64,000 bases of DNA from CAZJVD01 sp964549505 (GTDB taxonomy: Bacteria; Bdellovibrionota; UBA1018; CAZJVD01): NCBI GenBank assembly GCA_964549505.1, contig CAZJVD010000001.1, forward strand, positions 62,001-126,000. The letters run 5' to 3'. Below, one piece after another: positions 7,548 through 16,890 of the stretch. Numbering within the stretch: the first letter of the stretch is position 1; each line of letters opens with the position of its first letter. Below the pieces are notes generated by a model. That model saw only the letters and a program-made list of their open reading frames with translations. It was not told the origin of the DNA and did no database searches. The position numbers were made by a program, and so were the translations under genes.

Positions 7548-8766
7548 CCGTTGCGCTCCCTGCGATCTTGAAAATTGGCAGGTACATCGCAATCATGATG
7601 AATGCGACGATGCCGCCCAAGAACACTAAGATAAATGGCTCAAGAAGCTTACTCATCCCACTGACCAAGGTTTCAACGTCCGACTCATAGATATCTGCAA
7701 GACGTTCCAACATGTTTTCCAAATTACCGGTCGACTCGCCGACAGCCACCATCTGGACCGCCATCTTTGGAAACACTTTCAGCTTATTGAGAACGACGCC
7801 GAGAGATTTTCCCTGCTCAATATCACGTCGAATGATCTTGATCGCATCTTCGAGAACCGCATTGTCGACGGTTTCACGTGAGATCTCGATTGCGTCGATG
7901 AGGTTCACACCGGCTGAGAGCAGCGTGGAAAGTGTGCGAGCAAAACGCGCGATCCCGGCCTTTTGCAAAAGCTCTCCAAAGATCGGTACTCGAAACATAA
8001 CGTTCTGAATAACGCCTCGACCCTCTTCCGAACGTGCATAGCGGATGAAAAGATAAGCCGCTCCGCCAATCCCCGCCCCGACGGCCAGAAAGTTAGTCGT
8101 AAGGAATCGTGATAAATCGATGATGATCTGTGTGATCGCTGGCAACTTTTGGCCCGAGGACTTGAGCATGTCTTCCATCTTCGGAATCACGAACGTGAGC
8201 ATTCCGACGATCACGGCAACACCCACCAACCCGACCACGACCGGATACATCATGGCGCTCTTCACCATCTTGATAATGCGGTTGAGATTCTCAAGATAAA
8301 CAGCCAGGCGATCGAGAACCGTTTCCATCGCTCCGGAGGACTCGCCGGCCCGAACAAGCGCGATGTAGATGCGCGGAAGACTTTTCGCGTAAACGTTCAA
8401 CGCTTCCCAGAGAAAACTTCCCGATGAAACTTTTTCCTTCACGGATGCCGTCACACGGCGCAACCCCGGATGGGGCGTTTGTTCACCCAAGACTTCTAAA
8501 CTCTGAACCAGTGGAATCCCTGATCCGACAAGAACATGAAGCTGCCGCGTGAACACGGAGAGATTGTCGAGCGGAATGCGCCCAACGGCTCCGCCTCGAA
8601 ACATCGAGGCGATATCTTGATCGAAAAAATTAGCTTTCCCAACGCGTGTGGGACGGATTCCTTGCCCACGAAGGATCATGCGAAGCTCTCCCTCGTTCGA
8701 GGCTTCCATCTTTCCCTTCACGCGTTTTCCGGCGCGATCGACGCCTTGGTACTGAAACTCGGCCAT
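7537..8766 (-). CDS. pilC: Type IV pilus inner-membrane platform protein PilC
   Basis: A 409-residue polytopic membrane protein that anchors the assembly ATPases PilB and PilT to the inner membrane. It has the N-terminal FxYxGxDxxGKxxKGxxxA pattern and two copies of the T2SS-F domain. Each carries the RQL.....SG.PL and GE.sG.me.....l family motifs (RQLHVLVGSGIPLVQSL; AGESSGAMETVL; VAVGESTGNLENML). Hydrophobic segments lie near residues 170-190, 220-240 and 375-398. The second-domain GES motif and the C-terminal YLPIFKIAG match PilC/GspF. It follows pilT by 14 bases with AGGAAA as ribosome binding site, and overlaps the pilR-like gene. Confidence 0.96.
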   Translation of the reverse strand: MAEFQYQGVDRAGKRVKGKMEASNEGELRMILRGQGIRPTRVGKANFFDQDIASMFRGGAVGRIPLDNLSVFTRQLHVLVGSGIPLVQSLEVLGEQTPHPGLRRVTASVKEKVSSGSFLWEALNVYAKSLPRIYIALVRAGESSGAMETVLDRLAVYLENLNRIIKMVKSAMMYPVVVGLVGVAVIVGMLTFVIPKMEDMLKSSGQKLPAITQIIIDLSRFLTTNFLAVGAGIGGAAYLFIRYARSEEGRGVIQNVMFRVPIFGELLQKAGIARFARTLSTLLSAGVNLIDAIEISRETVDNAVLEDAIKIIRRDIEQGKSLGVVLNKLKVFPKMAVQMVAVGESTGNLENMLERLADIYESDVETLVSGMSKLLEPFILVFLGGIVAFIMIAMYLPIFKIAGSATGGH

Positions 8767-8780
8767 GAGCTAGTGTTTCC

Positions 8781-9854
8781 TCATTTGAGCGCCAGCATCA
8801 TCTTCTTCATCTCTTCGGGTTGACTGGTGTACTGAAGCGCCATATCGCGCGATACCGTGCCGCTGCGAATGAGCGCAAAGAGATTTTGGTTCATGGTCTG
8901 CATGCCGCTCTCGCCCTGACCCGACTGCATCATCCCGTAAATCTGATGGAGTTTGTCTTCTCGAATCAGGTTTCGAATGGCCATGTTCGGAATCAACAGT
9001 TCGCAACACATCACGCGCCCGCTGGCATCGGCAGTCGGAATCAACTGCTGCGACATGATCGACTGAAGTGAAAACGAAAGAAGCTGTCGAATTTGCGGTT
9101 GATGGTGCGGCGGAAACACGTTGATCATACGATTGATCGACTGAACCGCGTTGTTCGTGTGAAGCGTTCCGAACACCAAATGCCCTGTCTCCGCAAGCGT
9201 GAGAGCCATTTCGATCGTTTCGATATCTCGAAGCTCTCCGACCAGAACATAGTCCGGGTCTTGCCGCAGAATCCGCTTGAGGGCGTCTCCGAACGATCGT
9301 GTGTCGACACCGATTTCGCGTTGATTGACCACACAGTTCTTGTGCGGGTGCACGAACTCGATCGGGTCTTCGATCGTGATGATATGACCATGCACTGTCT
9401 CGTTGATCACGTCCAGCATCGCCGCAAGCGACGTCGACTTACCGCTACCCGTAGGACCCGTCACAAGCACAAGCCCGTTGGGATTTTCGATCACGCGCCT
9501 CAAGATCGGTGGAAGTCCGAGACGATCAAAGTTCGGGATGTCGAAAGGAATTCGACGAAACACTCCGGCGACCCCTCCGCGCTGATAGAAAACGTTCGCA
9601 CGAAATCGCGCAAAATCCTTGATGCCGAATGAAAAGTCGAGTTCGTACTCTTTTTCAAACTTCACCTTCTGTGGATCGGTCATCACCGTGTACGTCAACT
9701 CTTTCGTATCACTGTGCGAAAGTGAAGGTGCTTTTACCTTGACCATCTCACCACGAATACGAAACTCCGGAGGAACACCGACCGTAATATGTAAGTCCGA
9801 CGCATCCTGCTCGACCATGGCTTTCAGAAGTGCGGGCAGCGTGAGTTTTGACAT
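8781..9854 (-). CDS. pilT: Type IV pilus retraction ATPase PilT
   Basis: A 357-residue hexameric ATPase that depolymerises the pilus and drives twitching. Visible motifs are Walker A GPTGSGKS (133-140), the Asp box with ITIEDPIEFVH, Walker B LVGELRD, and the His box GHLVFGTLHTN. The C-terminal AIRNLIREDKLHQI is the PilT-specific helix needed for retraction, which separates it from PilB and PilU. The length is standard. It sits four bases after pilB with GGAGAAC as ribosome binding site. Confidence 0.96.
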   Translation of the reverse strand: MSKLTLPALLKAMVEQDASDLHITVGVPPEFRIRGEMVKVKAPSLSHSDTKELTYTVMTDPQKVKFEKEYELDFSFGIKDFARFRANVFYQRGGVAGVFRRIPFDIPNFDRLGLPPILRRVIENPNGLVLVTGPTGSGKSTSLAAMLDVINETVHGHIITIEDPIEFVHPHKNCVVNQREIGVDTRSFGDALKRILRQDPDYVLVGELRDIETIEMALTLAETGHLVFGTLHTNNAVQSINRMINVFPPHHQPQIRQLLSFSLQSIMSQQLIPTADASGRVMCCELLIPNMAIRNLIREDKLHQIYGMMQSGQGESGMQTMNQNLFALIRSGTVSRDMALQYTSQPEEMKKMMLALK

Positions 9855-9858
9855 GAGT

Positions 9859-11565
9859 TTAGTTCTCCATCGTGGACGACATCGCTTCTTCTAAAGTAGT
9901 GATCCCTTGTGCAACCTTGGACAGCGCCGAGATGCGAAGTGTTTGCATCCCTTCGGTCATTGCCTGTCGCTTGAGCTCAATCGATGTTGAACCCCGCAAC
10001 ACCATCTCTTTCAACGCGCTGGTAAACTCGAGAACTTCATAGATCGCTAGACGACCGCGATAGCCAGAGTTTCCGCAGTGCTTACAACCCTTACCCTTCT
10101 TGGGTCGCAGCTGTTCGGCGATGTTCTTCGGAATTCCCATGGTGACCATCTGGTCTTTGTTAATGGCTTCGTCCTGCGTGCATTGTGCGCAGATTTTTCG
10201 TACGAGTCGTTGTGCGACAATCGTGTTCAGCGAAGCTGTCACGAGAAACGGTTCCACTCCCATGTTCATGAGACGCGTGATCGTACTCGGTGCATCGTTC
10301 GTGTGCAGTGTGGACAGCACCAAGTGACCCGTTAGAGCCGCTTGAATCGCGACTTCGGCCGTTTCATAGTCTCGAATTTCTCCAACGAGAACCTTGTCGG
10401 GATCTTGTCTGAGAAGCGATCGCAGCGCCGCAGCGAACGTGAGACCGATTTCCTTGTGAACCTGAACTTGGTTGATACCTTCGAGGTTAAACTCGACAGG
10501 GTCTTCGACGGTCGACAAATTGTCGGTGATCTGATTGAGATCGGAGATCGCAGAGTAAAGTGTGGTCGTCTTTCCGCTTCCTGTAGGCCCCGTCACGAGA
10601 ACGAGTCCATTGGGTGCGTAAATGCCGCGCTTGAAAACGTCGAGCTGTTTCTTTTCAAAACCAAGCTTGGTGAGATCCAACTGGAGGTTGCCTTTGTCGA
10701 GAAGACGGAGAACGACTTTTTCGCCGAAAAGTGTCGGGAGACTGGAAACCCGAAAGTCGATTTCACGTTGTCCGACACGAAGTTTGATCCGACCGTCCTG
10801 TGGCACGCGACTTTCGGCAATATCCATACGCGACATGATCTTCACGCGCGCAATCACGGCACGCCTCATCTCGTTCGGAATTTTCATGCCTTCTTCGAGG
10901 ACACCGTCGCGACGATAACGCACACGAAAGATATGTTCATAAGGCTCGAAGTGAATATCACTTGCCCCTAGGCGCATTCCCTCGCTGAGAACTCCGTTAA
11001 CGAGTGCGATGACGGGCGCATCTTGTGCGTTGGTATCGCTTTCGATCTGGTGAACCTGCACCAGCTCAAAGGTCATCCCCTCGTCGGCGACATTCTTCTT
11101 CGCTTCTTTTTGAAAGACCTCAATGGCCTCGCCAACAAAGGCGGCGCCACCGTAGTACTTCGTCATCGCTTTTTCAAACGACGAAAAGCTGGTGAGAACG
11201 GCATCGACGTTCTTCTTGGTTTCGAACGTCACGTTCTGGAGTTCACCCAGTCGCGTGGGATCGGCGACCGCGACTACCAGATTGGTCTGACTCGACTGAA
11301 TCGGAATCACGTGGAGCTTGCGCGCCAACTCGGGACGAATCAGTGCGATCACCTCTGGCTTGATCTCAAACCTCTCGAGATTGATGCTCGGAAGCCCGAA
11401 GCGTTGACCTAAGTAATAGAGAAGTTTGTTTTCCGAGACATACTTCTTCTCGATGAGAAGATGAATGAAGCTCTGACCGCGCTTGGTCCCCTCTTCAGCT
11501 TCTTGATACTGCTTCTGTGTGATGATCCGATCCTTAAGTAAGAGATCGGCCAGCGCTTTAGACAT
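9859..11565 (-). CDS. pilB: Type IV pilus extension ATPase PilB
   Basis: The 568-residue cytoplasmic ATPase powers pilus polymerisation. An N-terminal MshEN-type domain (about 1-140) precedes the GspE core with Walker A GPTGSGKT (326-333), STVEDPVEFN, VLVGEIRD and the His-box GHLVLSTLHTND. A zinc-type tetracysteine (C459, C462, C494, C497) is present as expected for PilB. The start was placed at the ATG preceded by AGGTGA with a five-base gap; a further in-frame start 23 codons upstream lacks support. It heads the operon pilB-pilT-pilC-pilR-like with a sigma-70-type promoter just upstream. Confidence 0.95.
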   Translation of the reverse strand: MSKALADLLLKDRIITQKQYQEAEEGTKRGQSFIHLLIEKKYVSENKLLYYLGQRFGLPSINLERFEIKPEVIALIRPELARKLHVIPIQSSQTNLVVAVADPTRLGELQNVTFETKKNVDAVLTSFSSFEKAMTKYYGGAAFVGEAIEVFQKEAKKNVADEGMTFELVQVHQIESDTNAQDAPVIALVNGVLSEGMRLGASDIHFEPYEHIFRVRYRRDGVLEEGMKIPNEMRRAVIARVKIMSRMDIAESRVPQDGRIKLRVGQREIDFRVSSLPTLFGEKVVLRLLDKGNLQLDLTKLGFEKKQLDVFKRGIYAPNGLVLVTGPTGSGKTTTLYSAISDLNQITDNLSTVEDPVEFNLEGINQVQVHKEIGLTFAAALRSLLRQDPDKVLVGEIRDYETAEVAIQAALTGHLVLSTLHTNDAPSTITRLMNMGVEPFLVTASLNTIVAQRLVRKICAQCTQDEAINKDQMVTMGIPKNIAEQLRPKKGKGCKHCGNSGYRGRLAIYEVLEFTSALKEMVLRGSTSIELKRQAMTEGMQTLRISALSKVAQGITTLEEAMSSTMEN

Positions 11566-11615
11566 CGTGTCACCTGTTGAAAGAAAGTTTTCCCAATAAG
11601 AGCGAGCTCCTCTAA

Positions 11616-11644
11616 ATTCTCGGGGTGGTGACAATTTATGTCAA
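11616..11644 (-). promoter_or_regulatory. Probable sigma-70 promoter of the pilB operon
   Basis: On the minus strand TTGACA (11639-11644) is followed by a 17-base spacer and GAGAAT (11616-11621), 50 bases before the pilB start. The -35 hexamer is perfect and the -10 matches four of six positions. The -35 overlaps a small inverted repeat TGACA-TAAAT-TGTCA that could bind a regulator. The upstream ribF gene ends about 60 bases away, so an own promoter for pilB is plausible. Confidence 0.5.
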
Positions 11645-11703
11645 GAAAGGTGACCGGAAGCGGTCGACACTGCCGGTTTTCGTCAGCACAATGTGTGCGA
11701 TCG

Positions 11704-12690
11704 TCAGGCGCTTGACGGTTTTCGACCGAGAAAAAAGCTGCGGGCCTCGCCACAGTCGGCCGTGATCTGCGTTTTCAAATCACCAATCGACGGAAACTTT
11801 TTTTCCGGTCGGACGAATTTCAAAAAACGAACCTCAATGGTGTACCCATAGAGATCGATGTCCTGATCCAACAAATGGGTCTCGACAAGCACGGACGCTG
11901 CGCCAGGGGTTCCATCCTGCTGAAACGTCGGACGAAAACCGACGTTCGTCACACTCGGAAACAGTTTGTCGCGAAAAAGAGTTTCCGTGCAGTACACCCC
12001 GCGTGGAAGTTCCAGTTTCTCATCACTCGTGAGATTTGCCGTCGGAAAGCCGATCGTCCGACCCCGTCCGTCTCCGTGTTTCACCACACCGCGCTTGAAA
12101 AACGGATAACCCAAAAGATCGTTTGCCGTTTCGATCTCGTACGCTAACAACAAGCGACGAATCTCAGAACTGGAAATAAGAATCTCCTCGTTTCCTTCTT
12201 TCAGGCGAAACCCCAGCATCTGCTCGACAGCAATTCCTCGCGCGTCGGCCCAGCTCTTTAGAGAAGCAAAGTCACCACCACGATTTTTCCCAAAACCGAA
12301 ATCGTGGCCCACGATGATCGCGCGCGCCTGCAACGCATCGGCGAGAACACGCTCGAAAAACTGATGCGGCTCGAGCGACGAAAACTCTCGTGTGAAAGGC
12401 TCTTGAACGACGATATCCGTACCCAGCTTCGACAGGTGCTCGAGACGTTCATCAAACGTCAAAAGCATGGGGACAGAAGCACCCGGCTTGAGAACTGCTC
12501 GAGGGTGAGGACGAAACGTGTAAACAACGAGCGGAAGGTTTCGCTTTTTTGCATGTTCACGGGCGAGAGCGATCAGCGCTTGGTGCCCGCGATGAACGCC
12601 ATCAAAGTTACCGATCGTGACAATGGACCCCGATGACAGCGGTCCCCGAGGGTTTCCGGGGATGTCTTGGTAACCACAAAACGTCTGCAT
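11704..12690 (-). CDS. ribF: Bifunctional riboflavin kinase / FAD synthetase RibF
   Basis: The 328-residue enzyme phosphorylates riboflavin to FMN and adenylates FMN to FAD in the cytoplasm. The N-terminal nucleotidyltransferase domain has GNFDGVHRGH (27-36) and the later ISSSEIRRLL motif, matching the ISST-type signature. The C-terminal kinase domain has the flavin/ATP motif GRGRTIGFPTANL and GVYC. Domain order and length are normal. It follows glnN by seven bases and is probably co-transcribed with it. Confidence 0.95.
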   Translation of the reverse strand: MQTFCGYQDIPGNPRGPLSSGSIVTIGNFDGVHRGHQALIALAREHAKKRNLPLVVYTFRPHPRAVLKPGASVPMLLTFDERLEHLSKLGTDIVVQEPFTREFSSLEPHQFFERVLADALQARAIIVGHDFGFGKNRGGDFASLKSWADARGIAVEQMLGFRLKEGNEEILISSSEIRRLLLAYEIETANDLLGYPFFKRGVVKHGDGRGRTIGFPTANLTSDEKLELPRGVYCTETLFRDKLFPSVTNVGFRPTFQQDGTPGAASVLVETHLLDQDIDLYGYTIEVRFLKFVRPEKKFPSIGDLKTQITADCGEARSFFLGRKPSSA

Positions 12691-12697
12691 GTCCCGA

Positions 12698-14932
12698 TCA
12701 ATTCAACAACAGGATTTCGCGGTACTTCGGATAAGGATAGTACCCATCGGCCATCGAGCGCTCCAGTTCGTCCACCAGTTCGCGCAGATCTTGAAGCGCC
12801 GGTACGACTTTGGCTGAAAGCTCTTTCGCTTTCTTAAGCTCGTCATGAATTTTGTCGGTCTGCTCTACCGATGCATTGAGTGTCGCGCGTTTCGACTGCA
12901 TTCCGTTCAGAATCTGATCGAGACGATCGAGCGTCTGCTTCTGCGGCGCCGTAATCCCCGCTGCCTTAGCAGCTGCGGCTCCTTGGCAGAGCTCCGCATG
13001 ATACGCAAGGCCGGCTGGAAGAATCTGCGTGTCCACCATGTTCCGAAGCGCATTGACCTCAATGAAAATGTCTTTGATATAGCGTTCAACACGCGCGTTG
13101 AAGCGAGCGATGATCTCATCTTTCGAGAACACTGCGTGTTTTGTAAGAACGGCGATGGACTCATCCTGAGTGAGCTGCTCGAGTGCTTCGGGCGTGTTCT
13201 TGAGATTGAGCAAACCGCGACGTGCAGCTTCGTGAACCCACTCCTCGCTATAGTTATTTCCTTCGAAACGAATGCGTTTCGTTTCCACAATCACTTCGCG
13301 AAGCGCTCCGAGAATCGCTGCTTCTTTCGTCTTCGCCGAGGCGATCTTGCTCTTGATCAAAGCGTTCATCTCAGCAAGACCCTCAGCCACAACGACGTTC
13401 AAGTAGGTCACAGCGCGAGCCACTGGAGCTGATGCTCCCACAGCACGAAACTCAAACTTATTACCTGTGAACGCAAACGGTGACGTACGGTTCCGATCTG
13501 TATTGTCGCGCTTAATCGTCGGAAGCTTATCAACTCCGAGCTTGAGAAAAAGCGACTCAGGATTCTCGGCGAAGTCGTTCGCGCTGCCTGCTTCTTCGAT
13601 TCGATCCAGGATTCTACTGAGTGTGTCACCCAAAAATACAGACATGATTGCGGGCGGTGCCTCGTTCGCACCCAAGCGATGATCGTTTCCGGAACTCGCG
13701 ATAGCCGATCGCAGAAGCCCACCGTAACGATTGACGCCCTTAAGAATCGCCGCCAAAAACACAAGAAACCGAATATTCTGTTGCGGTGTCTTTCCCGGCT
13801 CAAGCAGGTTCGTACCGTCGATCGGCTTTCCACGAGCGGAAATACTCATCGACCAGTTCACGTGCTTGCCACTGCCGTTCACACCTTGAAAAGGTTTTTC
13901 GTGCAGGAGCACTTCGAGATCGTGACGTCGCGCTACTTTCCGAAGCACTTCCATCGTCAGATGGTTGTGATCAACCGCAACGTTCGACTCTTCAAAAATC
14001 GGAGCGGTTTCGAACTGACTTGGCGCCACTTCGTTGTGGCGAGTCGCGATCGGCACACCCAACCGATAAAGCTCCTGTTCCACTTCGCCCATGAACGCTT
14101 GTGCGCGCGATGGAATAGAACCGAAATAATGATCTTCGAGCTGTTGACCCTTAGGTGGCATAGCACCCACAAGCGTTCGTCCCGTCATCAATAAGTCCGG
14201 ACGAAGAACGAAAAACTCGCGATCCACTAGAAAATACTCTTGCTCGCTACCGACCGTCGCGATCACCCGCGTGGCCCCTGATACTCCAATCGTATCCAGA
14301 AGGGCCGACGCCTGAATGGTCAACGCTTCGTTACTGCGAAGAAGCCCCGTCTTCTGATCAAGCGCATGACCGTGATAGCTGATAAACGCCGAAGGAATAC
14401 AAAGTGTTTTTGTGTTCGTGCTTTCGAGCAAGAACATTGGACTCGAAGGATCCCACGCTGTGTAACCACGCGCCTCGAACGTCGTGCGCATTCCGCCAGA
14501 TGGAAAACTGGAAGCATCCGGCTCACTCTGCGTGAGCTGTGATCCTGAAAACTGCTCGATCGGACTCTGATTCTCGTCGAATCCCAAAAACGCGTCATGC
14601 TTCTCAGCCGTCAGTCCCGTTTGAGGTTGAAACCAATGACAAAAGTGCGTGGCGCCACGTTCGATCGCCCAATCTTTCACGGCTGCCGCGACAACGCTTG
14701 CTACCGATGACTCAAGTTTTTCTCCAGCCTCGATCGTCGAAAGAAGTTTTTGAAAAACATCTTTCGGTAAACGTTCGCGCATCTTCGAAACACCAAACGT
14801 ATTCTCACCGAAGTACTGCGACACCCGTAACGGTTTACCCCGTTCGTCCACACGCGGTTCGACTCGTCTCGGTGTTCGCGAAGTGACGATACTGACTGCT
14901 TTTTCTCTGGCTCGGCTCTTGATGGAACTCAT
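12698..14932 (-). CDS. glnN: Type III glutamine synthetase GlnN
   Basis: A 744-residue enzyme that makes glutamine from glutamate, ammonia and ATP. The length and motifs are those of the GSIII class, not the 450-470 residue GSI: EVAPSQFETAPIFEE and VNGSGKHVNWSMS in the catalytic core, and the long helical C-terminal extension. The start was set at the ATG with AAGGGGG seven bases upstream; a longer in-frame extension of 26 codons is not supported. GSIII is dodecameric and not regulated by adenylylation in characterised cases. It is followed by ribF. Upstream, a 102-base gap separates it from batD, enough for its own promoter, though none stands out. Confidence 0.95.
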   Translation of the reverse strand: MSSIKSRAREKAVSIVTSRTPRRVEPRVDERGKPLRVSQYFGENTFGVSKMRERLPKDVFQKLLSTIEAGEKLESSVASVVAAAVKDWAIERGATHFCHWFQPQTGLTAEKHDAFLGFDENQSPIEQFSGSQLTQSEPDASSFPSGGMRTTFEARGYTAWDPSSPMFLLESTNTKTLCIPSAFISYHGHALDQKTGLLRSNEALTIQASALLDTIGVSGATRVIATVGSEQEYFLVDREFFVLRPDLLMTGRTLVGAMPPKGQQLEDHYFGSIPSRAQAFMGEVEQELYRLGVPIATRHNEVAPSQFETAPIFEESNVAVDHNHLTMEVLRKVARRHDLEVLLHEKPFQGVNGSGKHVNWSMSISARGKPIDGTNLLEPGKTPQQNIRFLVFLAAILKGVNRYGGLLRSAIASSGNDHRLGANEAPPAIMSVFLGDTLSRILDRIEEAGSANDFAENPESLFLKLGVDKLPTIKRDNTDRNRTSPFAFTGNKFEFRAVGASAPVARAVTYLNVVVAEGLAEMNALIKSKIASAKTKEAAILGALREVIVETKRIRFEGNNYSEEWVHEAARRGLLNLKNTPEALEQLTQDESIAVLTKHAVFSKDEIIARFNARVERYIKDIFIEVNALRNMVDTQILPAGLAYHAELCQGAAAAKAAGITAPQKQTLDRLDQILNGMQSKRATLNASVEQTDKIHDELKKAKELSAKVVPALQDLRELVDELERSMADGYYPYPKYREILLLN

Positions 14933-15034
14933 ATTGGAACCCCCTTGGCTGGAACTCGGGTTGCGCTTACTACCTCGAATTTTTATAAACCAGGCTGGGA
15001 CATTTCTCACGTTTTATCTTGTATCTTCGGTGAT

Positions 15035-16879
15035 TTAGAGCTTTGTGATAGTGTTAATCTGTCGGCTTGTCACCCCCAAAATCGCCCGCGCTTCTTCGAG
15101 CGATTCTGCTAATGAACCTACTGAGCCTAAAGAGTCTAATGAGTCTGGCGACGACGCCTGACCACCTGCAAACTGAACCCAGTCCGAACGATCCAGAATT
15201 TTTTCTAAGCGACGGATCGTCGTCGCATCGAGTCCGTGACTCGCCAAGCACTCCCGAAGCTCCTGACGAGAAAGACCCTTGAGCGTCGCACCCGACAGAC
15301 GTTCTAATTCTTCGAGTAACATCACAGACAAACGACGAAATCCATCTGCACGGTTTCCAGTTTCTGGAAATCCTTTTAAATACGTGAGCGCTTCGTTTCG
15401 GCGCTTCAGCGGTTCGATCCGGAACTTCTTATATTGATCCCATAAGACGTATCCTAAGATCATGATCCATACCGCAGCAGCTGCCCAGTAGAGCCAGCGC
15501 CACCAGGGCTCGCCTCGAAACGAAATCTCACCCGGGTTGGGAGGTCGAATAGGACGGATCGCAGCACGCTGATCTTCGGGAACAAGATCCGGCGTTTTCA
15601 TGCGATCGCCCGTGAGAACCACAAGCTCAATCGGTTGCGTCTTCTGAGTGAAATAGCGCCGCTTCTCGGGATCAAAATAAGAAAACTCAAATGCCGGAAT
15701 CGTCATTTTGCCTTCCGAACGCGGGATCAACGTGTACGTAAAAAGCTTCTCACCCACGCCCCCGTCGCCCATCTTCACACTCGCTTTGTGATTAAAGAGC
15801 TCAAGATCCGATGGCCACTTCACCTGTGGCTCTTCAAGGGCAGCTACGTTTCCGCGACCCTCGATCTTGACCTTGAGGTCGAGAGGTTCGTGCGCACGCA
15901 CCTGATATTGATTGATCGCAGCGACGATTGAAAAATCGCCAACACCACCACCAAACGATGGCGGACGGCCGTCCATCGGCACAGGTTCGACCTCAATGTT
16001 GACGATCTCACTGCGCTTCGTCGTTTGCATGGGCGATAGGTTTTGAAAAAACTGTTGGAACAGATCATCGCCCCCGAAAGCTCCGCGCGTCTGATAGCCG
16101 GAGTAGTAGTTGAACTTCAACTCGAGCGGATCAATCTTGAGTGCACCTTCCTGCAACGGATACGCTGCGTACCGAGCCAGAAGGGCACGATGATAAGACG
16201 TACCGTTAAAAATCACGGACTCAAAAACCGGATTGCGCTGCAAAACAGGAAGCTCGAGATCCTTCTTAATGAATCCATTGAGCAACGGGTAACGCGTGAT
16301 CTCGAAGTTGAACACTTTGACGTTGGTGTAGAGGTAATAACTCACAACGAGTTGCTCACCTTTAAAGACCTTTGACTTTGAAACCTCGGATTTGATGAAA
16401 AACGAAGACGATCCAGGTGAGCCGGTCGTCGTGGAAGGTGAGCCCTTAAGACCAGCACCGCCCGAGTAGCCGCGCGGCGGAGGTGTGCCCGACCCCGGAG
16501 CCGTCACGGTGACTTCGATATCGGGAGCGGTCAGCGTTTTCCCACCAGCGTTCACACGAAGGCGCGTGATCTTGAGACGCCCTTCACGGTTGGGCTGAAG
16601 CACCCGAATAAATTCTTGGCTAACCACCGTCGTGATCCGGCCATTGACGATCGTTGCGCTCGTAAAGTTTCGATCGAAACGATTGACGACATCGAATCCC
16701 GACGCTTCGAACTCCGGTTCGTTGCCTGAAAACGAGGAGCGATCACTTTCGAGGCGAAGCGTAAGACGGATGCTTTCGTCGATGCCGACTTCCGTTCGAT
16801 CGACTGACGCGACGAAAGATGCAGCTCCAGCTGACGAAGCCCATAACGTAGTCAGTAGAAGGAATACCGCCCTTTTCAT
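15035..16879 (-). CDS. batD: BatD-like membrane protein of the Bat operon
   Basis: A 614-residue protein with a cleavable signal peptide (residues 1-20, ending AGAAS), long beta-rich extracytoplasmic domains typical of BatD (oxygen tolerance) proteins, a transmembrane helix near residues 460-480 (WLYWAAAAVWIMILGYVLW), and a helical cytoplasmic tail. A Gly/Ser/Pro/Thr-rich linker lies around residues 130-160. It is the last gene of the moxR-DUF58-batA-batB/C set; BatD partners with the VWA proteins in the envelope. The precise biochemical role of Bat proteins is not established; links to stress and oxygen tolerance come from other species. Confidence 0.85.
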   Translation of the reverse strand: MKRAVFLLLTTLWASSAGAASFVASVDRTEVGIDESIRLTLRLESDRSSFSGNEPEFEASGFDVVNRFDRNFTSATIVNGRITTVVSQEFIRVLQPNREGRLKITRLRVNAGGKTLTAPDIEVTVTAPGSGTPPPRGYSGGAGLKGSPSTTTGSPGSSSFFIKSEVSKSKVFKGEQLVVSYYLYTNVKVFNFEITRYPLLNGFIKKDLELPVLQRNPVFESVIFNGTSYHRALLARYAAYPLQEGALKIDPLELKFNYYSGYQTRGAFGGDDLFQQFFQNLSPMQTTKRSEIVNIEVEPVPMDGRPPSFGGGVGDFSIVAAINQYQVRAHEPLDLKVKIEGRGNVAALEEPQVKWPSDLELFNHKASVKMGDGGVGEKLFTYTLIPRSEGKMTIPAFEFSYFDPEKRRYFTQKTQPIELVVLTGDRMKTPDLVPEDQRAAIRPIRPPNPGEISFRGEPWWRWLYWAAAAVWIMILGYVLWDQYKKFRIEPLKRRNEALTYLKGFPETGNRADGFRRLSVMLLEELERLSGATLKGLSRQELRECLASHGLDATTIRRLEKILDRSDWVQFAGGQASSPDSLDSLGSVGSLAESLEEARAILGVTSRQINTITKL

Positions 16880-16890
16880 GTCCGGCCATC

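Noticed and set aside
8766..8788. Sequence resembling the CTAGGGCGTGTCCTCATTTG repeat between pilT and pilC
   Set aside because: It lacks three bases and the core, and is explained by the pilT stop codon and the pilC ribosome binding site.
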